Of a DNA stretch of 11,598 nt, positions 1 through 5,172 are shown piece after piece; the stretch's first letter is position 1; each line of letters begins with the position of its first letter. Origin of the DNA: Candidatus Altarchaeales archaeon (GTDB taxonomy: Archaea; Altiarchaeota; Altiarchaeia; IMC4; QMZM01); NCBI GenBank assembly GCA_003663175.1, contig QMZM01000030.1, forward strand, positions 1-11,598, written 5' to 3'. A program made the translations under genes and the position numbers. The notes under the pieces were generated by a model, which was not told the origin of the DNA, ran no database searches, and saw only the letters and a program-made list of their open reading frames with translations.

Positions 1-57
1 TCCAATTCTTGGTCCGTATCTCCCCACACTGCCAACCTTCTTGGTGTGACTGTACAT
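1..57 (-). CDS. rpl37ae: 50S ribosomal protein L37Ae (eL43), N-terminal 19 residues, cut by the window edge
   Basis: Reading leftward from the ATG at 57-55 gives MYSHTKKVGSVGRYGPRIG, open to the window edge. The pattern TKKVGxxGRYGPRxG is the conserved N-terminus of archaeal/eukaryotic L37Ae, a small zinc-ribbon protein of the large ribosomal subunit. The zinc cysteines lie beyond the edge and cannot be seen. No Shine-Dalgarno sequence precedes the ATG; an A+T-rich leader with a 10-bp tandem repeat and a palindrome lies just upstream. The gene is on the same strand as aspS, 84 bp downstream of its stop, and probably has its own promoter. The identification rests on only 19 residues, but they match a very conserved segment. 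Confidence 0.8.
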   Translation of the reverse strand, partial: MYSHTKKVGSVGRYGPRIG

Positions 58-60
58 TTT

Positions 61-100
61 TAATCTAATTTAATCTAATGGTATTTCACACTTAAATACC
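61..100 (-). promoter_or_regulatory. Leader/promoter region of rpl37ae with perfect palindrome and tandem repeat
   Basis: Positions 80-100 form a perfect inverted repeat, GGTATTT-N7-AAATACC. Its right arm, read on the minus strand as GGTATTTAAG, is also the best TATA-like element for rpl37ae: about 38 bp before the ATG, which would put the transcript start near position 69. Immediately downstream, 61-70 and 71-80 are a 9/10-matching direct repeat of TAATCTAATT on the plus strand. An operator over the TATA box, or a hairpin in the aspS transcript tail, would both fit. The assignment as a promoter is inference. Confidence 0.4.
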
Positions 101-141
101 CTCTAATCTTCTCTCCTCAGCGCGTTTAGGATTCAATATTT

Positions 142-1449
142 CTATGGTGTCAGGCGATGCCTGTCTCTTGGAAACAAAACGACCTCTCTTATCTGTAAAT
201 CGAGCAATTGCATCATTACCCTGTCAATACCGAGACCAAACCCACCATGTGGTGGCATTCCATACCTGAATGCATTTATATAGAATTCAAAATTCTCCGG
301 GTTTAGATTCTTCTTCTTTATCCTTTCCACCAATAATTCTGGATCGTGGATTCTCTGGCTTCCGGATGATATCTCAACCCCCTTATATCCGAGGTCAAAC
401 GCCCTCGAGTATTTTTCATTATCTGGCATCGTATAGAATGGCTTTATCTCCAGTGGATATTTTGTTATAAAATACAATTCTGAATTAAATTCCTCCATCA
501 TTATTCTCCCGAGAATCTTCTCAGCCTCCGTATCTAAGTCGTCTCCCCATTCAATCATTTTTCCATTATCATTCAGAATATCTATAACTCTATCATATGT
601 TATCCTCTTTATTGGCTTTTTTGGAATTTCAATTTCCTTTTTTAGAATTTTCAGTTCATTATGGCATTCTGAGGCGCCATTTATGATCTCAATTATCAAA
701 TCCTCGAGGACATTAATCACGTCATTCTCATCTCTTATAAAAGCAATTTCAACATCAATTGCGGTGACTTCATTTAGATGTCTTCTTGTGTCGTGCTCTT
801 CTGCCCTGAAATAGGTCGTTACCTCAAATACCCTGTCAAGACCAGTTGCCATCATCATTTGCTTATATAGTTGTGGACTCTGTGCGAGAAATGCCTCTCT
901 ATCGAAGTAGGAGATTGGAAACAATTCGGTCCCACCTTCAGATGCGGATGCAATTATCTTCGGAGAATTTATTTCAATGAATCCATTCCTTATCAGGAAA
1001 TTTCTGCCAACATTGAGAACCTTGCTCCTTATCTTGAATATCGACGCGATCTCGGGCTTTCTTAGGTCCATGAATCTGTTATTGAGTCTCGTATCGAGGT
1101 CCGCCCGAACCTTCTGGGTGACATCTAATGGCAATGGCGATTTTGCTCTGCTGATCATATAGATTTTCCTTGGAATTATCTCAACACCCCTCGGTGCCTT
1201 ATCATTCCTCACCACTAAGCCATCTATCTTAAGTATCGACTCTTTACTTATCTTGTCGATCTTATTCATAATTTCTTCGTTGGTGGTTCCCTTCTTAGCG
1301 GTAATCTGTATAAATCCACCCCTATCTCTAAGAATGATGAATTTTAATCCCCCCAGATCGCGAATCTCATGAACCCAGCCACATAAACTAACCTCCCTGC
1401 CATCAAGTTTTGGCGTTATCTCATCTGAATAGTGAGAACGCATATCCAT
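142..1449 (-). CDS. aspS: Aspartyl-tRNA synthetase, archaeal type, predicted non-discriminating
   Basis: This is a class II synthetase of 435 residues that charges tRNA with aspartate in the cytoplasm. The N-terminal OB-fold anticodon domain spans about residues 1-100. Class II motif 1 lies near GFIEINSPKI (156-165), motif 2 is FRAEEHDTRRHLNE (214-227) and motif 3 is GGFGLGIDRV (402-411), with the family's C-terminal FPRDRxRLTP ending. His27 (GWVHE) and Pro86 (NDKAPRG) sit where discriminating archaeal enzymes carry Trp and Lys, the published signature of enzymes that also charge tRNA(Asn). The loop before the last strand reads LDLQIREV, one residue shorter than the usual LDLPNIREV as I recall it. 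The ATG at 1449 is chosen because it avoids overlap with the upstream KH gene; the ATG at 1443 is equally plausible, and a TTG at 1464 would overlap that gene by 8 bp. No Shine-Dalgarno sequence is seen. Confidence 0.97.
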   Translation of the reverse strand: MDMRSHYSDEITPKLDGREVSLCGWVHEIRDLGGLKFIILRDRGGFIQITAKKGTTNEEIMNKIDKISKESILKIDGLVVRNDKAPRGVEIIPRKIYMISRAKSPLPLDVTQKVRADLDTRLNNRFMDLRKPEIASIFKIRSKVLNVGRNFLIRNGFIEINSPKIIASASEGGTELFPISYFDREAFLAQSPQLYKQMMMATGLDRVFEVTTYFRAEEHDTRRHLNEVTAIDVEIAFIRDENDVINVLEDLIIEIINGASECHNELKILKKEIEIPKKPIKRITYDRVIDILNDNGKMIEWGDDLDTEAEKILGRIMMEEFNSELYFITKYPLEIKPFYTMPDNEKYSRAFDLGYKGVEISSGSQRIHDPELLVERIKKKNLNPENFEFYINAFRYGMPPHGGFGLGIDRVMMQLLDLQIREVVLFPRDRHRLTP

Positions 1450-1456
1450 TCTATAC

Positions 1457-1945
1457 TTATTCAAAAGAAATCTCTACATTGCTATTTGTAAGTGATGATA
1501 TCAATTTCTCTATTTCATCAATACCCATTCTCAATTTCTTTCTATCTCTCTTATTTATTCTTACTCTCTGTATTACAGAACCATCTGGCTTATAGACTGT
1601 ATTTATTGATATTATCCTCCCCGGAGCAACAAAATCGTATATCATCTCGTTCAAATCATCGGTCCCAATAACCCTGATCTGTTTACCAAATTTCTTTGAT
1701 AATTGTCTTATATTATCTCCACTCTTCCCAATAATCTTACCAACATTCTCCTTTCTCGTTAAAATTACGATGAAATTCTTTGTATCAATTGCCCTTTCAA
1801 ATCCAATTTCTCCCTTTCCCAATTTATATAATATCTTTGACAGTTCAACATCCAATTCAGAAATTTTACCACTCTCCAATTTTGATTCACATACGCTACA
1901 GAGCACACCCGTCTTTGCACAGATATTGCAGATTGGCAGAGTCAT
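1457..1945 (-). CDS. Zinc-knuckle plus KH-domain RNA-binding protein (archaeal NusA-like family)
   Basis: The 162-residue protein begins with a four-cysteine knuckle, CNIC (C6, C9) and CSVC (C16, C19), likely binding one zinc. It continues with a helical region ending in RAIDTKNFIVILT and a KH domain whose nucleic-acid loop is IIGKSGDNIRQL (GKSG at 73-76). The C-terminal part (about 100-162) has the VAPGRIISINTVYKPDGS pattern I associate with archaeal proteins loosely called NusA-like transcription factors. The role is probably RNA binding in translation or transcription, but no function is proven for the family. The ATG at 1945 gives MTLPICNIC; a TTG two codons upstream is less likely. It ends 7 bp before the chosen aspS start, so the two are probably co-transcribed. 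Confidence 0.8.
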   Translation of the reverse strand: MTLPICNICAKTGVLCSVCESKLESGKISELDVELSKILYKLGKGEIGFERAIDTKNFIVILTRKENVGKIIGKSGDNIRQLSKKFGKQIRVIGTDDLNEMIYDFVAPGRIISINTVYKPDGSVIQRVRINKRDRKKLRMGIDEIEKLISSLTNSNVEISFE

Positions 1946-2044
1946 TCTCAATACTATCCCTACCTATAACTTTACCTCTATACAGATATCTACCCAAGGT
2001 TACTCAATGTAAACCCCAATTCCCGGATTCTTCAGATACCCGAA
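1946..2044 (-). other. Intergenic stretch between alba and the KH gene, no gene seen
   Basis: This 99-bp gap is the longest one inside the leftward cluster. I find no ORF beyond ten codons and no tRNA-like fold. On the minus strand a TATAG/GTTATAG-containing stretch (about 1964-1983) lies 20-35 bp before the KH start codon and could be a weak internal promoter. Purine-rich GGTAGGGAT occurs about 11 bp before the ATG, a poor ribosome-binding candidate. Confidence 0.4.
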
Positions 2045-2332
2045 TTATTTCTTGGATAGGGTTATTTCAATAGCGGATACCTTTACTGGACCTTCTTCTC
2101 CCTGGATTTCCTCTGTACCGATTTTTATATCCTTTGCAACCGTGTCTGTTACAAATCTCTGTCTAACTATCTCCGCAACATCCACGGCTCTGGATATTGC
2201 TCTACCTCTTGCCTTTATAACAACATCCTTCTCACCGTTGTTAAACTGGGTAACAACAGCCAGGACATAACTCATTATGCCCTTCTTACCCACAAAAATC
2301 ACATTGTCATTCCCTTTTTCCTTTTCAGCCAT
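2045..2332 (-). CDS. albA: DNA/RNA-binding chromatin protein Alba
   Basis: This 95-residue protein matches the Alba family throughout. It has the N-terminal [20 protein letters not shown] segment with the paired lysines K16-K17, the place where the well-studied Sulfolobus protein is acetylated. It also has the hallmark [23 protein letters not shown] (about 38-60) and the closing strand [11 protein letters not shown]. Alba dimers coat and bridge DNA and also bind RNA. The ATG at 2332 is chosen over upstream GTG 2350 and ATG 2338 because GAGGTGAT, complementary to the archaeal 16S rRNA 3' end, lies 4 bp before it and because family members begin near here. That ribosome-binding site overlaps the stop codon of the ferredoxin gene, suggesting translational coupling. 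Confidence 0.95.
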   Translation of the reverse strand: MAEKEKGNDNVIFVGKKGIMSYVLAVVTQFNNGEKDVVIKARGRAISRAVDVAEIVRQRFVTDTVAKDIKIGTEEIQGEEGPVKVSAIEITLSKK

Positions 2333-2345
2333 ATCCATCACCTCA
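2333..2345 (-). promoter_or_regulatory. Ribosome-binding site of alba overlapping the ferredoxin stop codon
   Basis: Read on the minus strand, the ferredoxin TGA stop is embedded in TGAGGTGATGGAT, directly before the alba ATG. GAGGTGAT matches the complement of the conserved archaeal 16S rRNA tail. It decides the alba start at 2332, because the ATG at 2338 would leave no spacing at all. Confidence 0.7.
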
Positions 2346-2528
2346 TTCACTTATCCTGATTATGCCGACGGGGCACGATGTCTCACATGCCCTGCACAAC
2401 ACGCAATTATCTACATTGCCAGTTACCTTTGCCTTTTCATCAACAAGTTCAAATAATGACACGGGACATGCATTTATACATGCACCACACCCTATACACT
2501 TCTCGGTCTCTATTTCGATTTCCACCAT
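2343..2528 (-). CDS. 2[4Fe-4S] ferredoxin
   Basis: This 61-residue electron carrier has two complete cluster motifs: [12 protein letters not shown] (C11, C14, C17, C21) and [12 protein letters not shown] (C42, C45, C48, C52). That is the bacterial/clostridial-type dicluster ferredoxin pattern. The protein is minimal: beyond the two halves it has only a short N-terminal strand and no extra domain, so it is a soluble low-potential one-electron carrier rather than an oxidoreductase subunit. The ATG at 2528 is preferred; a GTG three codons upstream (2537) is possible. It is first in the leftward ferredoxin-alba-KH-aspS cluster, with a TATA-like element about 60 bp upstream. Its redox partner is not in the window. 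Confidence 0.93.
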   Translation of the reverse strand: MVEIEIETEKCIGCGACINACPVSLFELVDEKAKVTGNVDNCVLCRACETSCPVGIIRISE

Positions 2529-2582
2529 TTGTACCACTTATATTAAAGGGGTTTTTGGAATTAATTGAGTATTATACTATGG

Positions 2583-2595
2583 ATTTATATTTAAA
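2583..2595 (-). promoter_or_regulatory. TATA-like promoter element for the ferredoxin-alba cluster
   Basis: On the minus strand the gap after the DUF655 stop contains TTTAAATATAAAT. A transcript start about 26 bp downstream would give a leader of about 35 nt before the ferredoxin ATG. The gap also contains T-runs just after the DUF655 stop, so transcription of the upstream cluster may partly end here. This comes from sequence pattern alone. Confidence 0.45.
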
Positions 2596-2604
2596 AATTA
2601 AATC

Positions 2605-3174
2605 TTATCTCCTTCTTTTTTCATCCCTTATCAATGGGACAAATAAATAATATTTGCTCTCTCCCTTCAATTCTTGGATTATCTTCTCTGCCAAAACCCT
2701 CACGGGGTCCGGAATATTTCTAACCCTGTTCTGCATATCCTCAAAATTTTCAAACGGTTTTATAGACCTCTCCTTCAGTATATCATCTCTGTGTCTTTTA
2801 CCAATTCTTGGCAATATCTCCAATTTATGAAGTCTCGTACTTATTATCCCGGCGGTATTATAAAATTCAACAAATCTCTCTTCGTTATCTCTTATTATCT
2901 GCTCCAAAACTATCTTAAGTTCTGATTTTGCTGTTGGGGTCAACCAATCGTATCTTATTCTCCTCTCTATATGATCTACCTTGTCTCTAATTCCCTCTCC
3001 AATATATACTCTCTCCCCCGGCTCAAATGTGAAATTCTCCCTCGGAACAATTTCTAATAGAGAAAAATACTTTTCGCCAATTGCCTGGGCAATTGGCTTT
3101 CTTTTGTGTGGAGGCACCTCAGACTTGCCCCTTGGAAGAAAATCGAGAATTCTCACATATTCATCTTTTTTCAT
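2605..3174 (-). CDS. DUF655 family protein, archaeal, probable nucleic-acid-binding
   Basis: The 189-residue protein matches the archaeal DUF655 family. It begins MKKDEYVRILDFLPRG, has a strand-rich region with FEPGERVYIGEG (about 50-61), and then a helical half containing LHKLEILPRIGKRHRDDIL (117-133). The LPRIGKR segment resembles a helix-hairpin-helix nucleic-acid-binding loop. The family role is unproven; a link to RNA or ribosome biogenesis is suggested by its conserved place beside rpl21e and rpoF. The start at ATG 3174 is chosen because GGTGAT lies 4 bp upstream; a GTG at 3183 is the alternative. In many archaea ksgA (16S rRNA dimethyltransferase) follows this gene, but here the ferredoxin gene does. 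The C-terminus is very basic (RDEKRRR). Confidence 0.88.
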   Translation of the reverse strand: MKKDEYVRILDFLPRGKSEVPPHKRKPIAQAIGEKYFSLLEIVPRENFTFEPGERVYIGEGIRDKVDHIERRIRYDWLTPTAKSELKIVLEQIIRDNEERFVEFYNTAGIISTRLHKLEILPRIGKRHRDDILKERSIKPFENFEDMQNRVRNIPDPVRVLAEKIIQELKGESKYYLFVPLIRDEKRRR

Positions 3175-3194
3175 TTCAATCACCTAGGAGGAGC

Positions 3195-3539
3195 CTATCT
3201 ATACTGATCCACTATCTCAAGTATCTTCTTTATATCTTCTTCAGTATACTTGAATCTCTCCTTCGCAAATATTGCGCGAACATCATCGACGGTCTCTGGC
3301 AATAAATCAGAAATCTTCACGATCTGGTCCTCGGTCAAATTAAGGTCTAATTCGGACAATTTCTTTATCAGCTCTCTCGAATCCTTAAGACTCAGTTTTG
3401 AGTATTTTCTCGCATGCTCTAATGCCCTTTTTTGCTCATAGAGTAATTCATTATTCTCTCTCTTATATTCCCTTTCCTTCTTCTCAAGTATGCTCTTTAC
3501 CTCCGCTATCGGAACAAATCGCTCCTTTAGAATTTTCAT
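3195..3539 (-). CDS. rpoF: DNA-directed RNA polymerase subunit F (Rpb4)
   Basis: The 114-residue all-helical protein matches archaeal Rpb4/RpoF, which forms the polymerase stalk with RpoE (Rpb7) and helps promoter opening and RNA binding. Diagnostic are the N-terminal VPIAEVKSILE segment and the C-terminal HRDC-like part PETVDDVRAIFAKERFKYTEEDIKKIL (about 81-107), which is strongly conserved in the family. Length is normal. The ATG begins one base after the rpl21e stop codon, so the two genes are almost certainly one transcript. No separate Shine-Dalgarno sequence is present; translation probably depends on reinitiation or coupling. Confidence 0.95.
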   Translation of the reverse strand: MKILKERFVPIAEVKSILEKKEREYKRENNELLYEQKRALEHARKYSKLSLKDSRELIKKLSELDLNLTEDQIVKISDLLPETVDDVRAIFAKERFKYTEEDIKKILEIVDQYR

Positions 3540-3540
3540 T

Positions 3541-3828
3541 TTATGAATGAATTGGTCTAAGATGTTCGGGCGTTACAAGCACCTTCTTAATCTTATTGCC
3601 ATCTCTCACTTCAACGTAATATGCCCTACCTTGGGATCCAATTACCCTTCCCGTTCTCCCATGAAATCTCGGATGGGGAATGTTCTGATACCTTGGGTCA
3701 ATATCGATAATAACCGTGTCTCTATTATCAAATCTCTGTAGGTATCTTCTTATACTTATCTTTCCCCTATCTCTTGGTCTTACTCTAAAATTCCTCGTTC
3801 TCCTTCTCATACCTTTTGAGCCCTTCAT
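3541..3828 (-). CDS. rpl21e: 50S ribosomal protein L21e (eL21)
   Basis: This small basic protein of 95 residues belongs to the large ribosomal subunit and has no bacterial counterpart. Recognisable features are the basic N-terminus with KGMRRRTR and RPRDRGKISIRRYLQ, and the SH3-like core VIIDIDPRYQNIPHPRFHGRTGRVIG (about 39-64). The end YYVEVRDGNKIKKVLVTPEHLRPI is also typical of the family. The start ATG at 3828 has no ribosome-binding site and is about 27 or 58 bp from two possible TATA-like boxes, so the mRNA may be leaderless or short-leadered. It is the first gene of the leftward rpl21e-rpoF-DUF655 cluster, an order conserved among archaea. Confidence 0.96.
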   Translation of the reverse strand: MKGSKGMRRRTRNFRVRPRDRGKISIRRYLQRFDNRDTVIIDIDPRYQNIPHPRFHGRTGRVIGSQGRAYYVEVRDGNKIKKVLVTPEHLRPIHS

Positions 3829-3937
3829 TCTACAAAGAGATTGAGATCAAATAAATTAATAATTAGAATAATAGAGTTGAGATATAAAAGATAAGGTTTT
3901 TATATGGTATTTCTCAAATTTAATAATAAACGGAAAA
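3829..3937. promoter_or_regulatory. Divergent promoter region with mirrored TATA-like boxes
   Basis: This 109-bp, very A+T-rich gap separates leftward rpl21e from the rightward KaiC-like gene. ATATAAAA at 3882-3889 and TTTTATAT at 3898-3905 are an exact 8-bp inverted repeat with an 8-bp spacer. Read outward, each is a good archaeal TATA box. The right box would start transcription near 3928, about 10 nt before the KaiC ATG. The left box would start near 3859, about 31 nt before rpl21e, while another A+T-rich element near 3849-3860 would instead give a leaderless rpl21e mRNA. Confidence 0.5.
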
Positions 3938-4747
3938 ATGGTCAACCTAGAGGAAAGGTGCCCCACAGGTATTCACGGATTAGACAAATATCTCAATGGT
4001 GGATTTCCAAGAAATAGAAGTATTCTTATCGCCGGCTCTTGTGGAACGGGCAAGACCATTTTTGGTGTTCAGTTCCTCTATAATGGAATTGTCCAATATA
4101 ACGAGCCCGGAATTCTCGTGAGTCTTGAACAGGACCCAAAGGAATTAAAGCAGGATATGCTGAAATTTGGATTTGACCTCGAGAAGGTTGAAAATGAGGG
4201 AAAATTGATAATAATCGACGCTTCGCTATCGAGATTTGGAATTAAGCCTCCCGGGGGTTCGGCATCCATATCCCCACAAATTGCGCAGCCTCCAGGGAGT
4301 ATGTCCCTTCTACCCGATGAATTCAATATTGAAAGGATTCTTGAGATAGTTGTGAGTAAGTCAAAGCGCATCGAAGCCAAGAGGGTTGTGATTGATAGCC
4401 TACCAGCATTAGATTTCATGCTTCGAGAGAAAAATATGGACATAAAACATCTAACAAGACAATTAATTCTCTCAATTAATTACCGACTAAAATTGGAAGG
4501 CTTGACGGTATTGCTCATAACGGAGATTCCCGAGGAAAAGGAAGCCCTATCAGCTCATGGTGTCGAGAGCTATGTTACTGATGGCGTAATAGTAATGAAA
4601 TTGCACGAGAGTCTCGATTCAAGAGTTATGCAGATAAGGAAGATGCGTCAGACTAAACACAGCCTAAGACAATTAAACTTTGAGATAACGGATAGGGGAA
4701 TAGAGATATATGAACTGCTAGAGGAGAAGAAGAAGGCGATCTTCTAG
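3938..4747 (+). CDS. KaiC-like RecA-superfamily ATPase, single domain
   Basis: This single-domain KaiC-family ATPase has 269 residues. Visible motifs are PTGIHGLDKYLNGGFP (9-24), Walker A GSCGTGKT (33-40), the catalytic-glutamate segment LVSLEQDPKEL (60-70) and Walker B RVVID with D153. GVESYVTDGVIVMKL (208-222) follows, and MRQTKHS (236-242) is the KaiC-type arginine/lysine-finger strand. KaiC itself has two adjacent glutamates where this protein has Glu64-Gln65. A Pro/Gly/Ser-rich stretch at 103-125 looks like a flexible insert between core strands. There is no second ATPase domain and no phosphorylation module comparable to KaiC's second half. In archaea such proteins act in signalling or motility, but most are uncharacterised. 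It forms a unit with the Roadblock-like gene 7 bp downstream. The ATG is preceded by no Shine-Dalgarno sequence. Confidence 0.9.
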   Translation: MVNLEERCPTGIHGLDKYLNGGFPRNRSILIAGSCGTGKTIFGVQFLYNGIVQYNEPGILVSLEQDPKELKQDMLKFGFDLEKVENEGKLIIIDASLSRFGIKPPGGSASISPQIAQPPGSMSLLPDEFNIERILEIVVSKSKRIEAKRVVIDSLPALDFMLREKNMDIKHLTRQLILSINYRLKLEGLTVLLITEIPEEKEALSAHGVESYVTDGVIVMKLHESLDSRVMQIRKMRQTKHSLRQLNFEITDRGIEIYELLEEKKKAIF

Positions 4748-4754
4748 ATTTAAA

Positions 4755-5147
4755 ATGAGACCAAAAGAAAAGAAAATCCTTGATATTTTATTGAATGACC
4801 TACAGAGATTGGAGGACATTCACGCGTGCGGAGTTGTTAGGAGGGGTCTTGAGGGAATATTTCCATCTACAGAGGAATTTGCAAGGGAGATCATGCCCAT
4901 CTGGGATACAATGAAGGCCACAATGGAAAAGCTCTTCGAGATTATAGAACAATATTCAGACGAAGGTCTAGACAAGATATACTTCGAATTAAGAGATTAT
5001 GATGTAATGTTCTTCATCCTTCCAAGAACCGATACGGCTTTAGTGGCGATCGTTCCCGCATTGGCAAATCGCGGTCTTCTTGAGGTTGAGATGGAAAATG
5101 CAAGAAGAAGAATTATCGAGATCATTGAGTCTGGAAATGAATCCTAA
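4755..5147 (+). CDS. Roadblock/LC7-like protein, probable partner of the KaiC-like ATPase
   Basis: The 130-residue protein has the Roadblock/LC7 layout. A first helix (LDILLNDLQRLEDIHACGVVRRGLEG, about 9-34) leads into a strand. A long helix (about 41-68) and the strands IYFELRDYDVMFFILP and ALVAIVPALANRGLLEVEM follow, then a final helix (ENARRRIIEIIE). The motif ALVAIVPxxANRGLLxxEMxxA closely resembles the end of MglB-type Roadblock proteins. Those usually bind and regulate small Ras-like GTPases, often as dimers. No GTPase gene is in the window; the only nucleotide-binding neighbour is the KaiC-like ATPase, 7 bp upstream on the same strand, so a complex with it is inferred. There are no membrane segments and no signal peptide. 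The family call is by pattern, not by database search. Confidence 0.65.
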   Translation: MRPKEKKILDILLNDLQRLEDIHACGVVRRGLEGIFPSTEEFAREIMPIWDTMKATMEKLFEIIEQYSDEGLDKIYFELRDYDVMFFILPRTDTALVAIVPALANRGLLEVEMENARRRIIEIIESGNES

Positions 5148-5172
5148 ATTTTTTTAATTTTTAATTTTTCTT
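5148..5172 (+). terminator. T-rich terminator after the KaiC-Roadblock unit
   Basis: Directly after the Roadblock stop the plus strand has T7, T5 and T5 runs separated by AA, ending inside the 3' end of the convergent methyltransferase gene. U-rich tracts without a stem are the usual archaeal termination signal. No equivalent T-run is seen for the opposite strand, so the leftward transcript may read on into the Roadblock gene as antisense RNA. Confidence 0.55.

Noticed and set aside
1450..1464. TTG start for aspS, and similar GTG/TTG starts for the KH, alba, ferredoxin and DUF655 genes
   Set aside because: In each case an ATG a few codons downstream fits the family N-terminus better. For alba and DUF655 it also has properly spaced GGTGAT.
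1946..2044. Possible tRNA or small RNA gene in the longest gap inside the leftward cluster
   Set aside because: No cloverleaf, T-loop consensus or convincing stem could be found; short complementary stretches such as ATTC/GAAT are too small to count.
3906..3916. GGTATTTCTCA before the KaiC gene, resembling GGTATTTCACA at 80-90
   Set aside because: The match is short, lacks the palindrome arm, and GGTATTT also occurs inside coding DNA near 5728, so chance is the simplest explanation.
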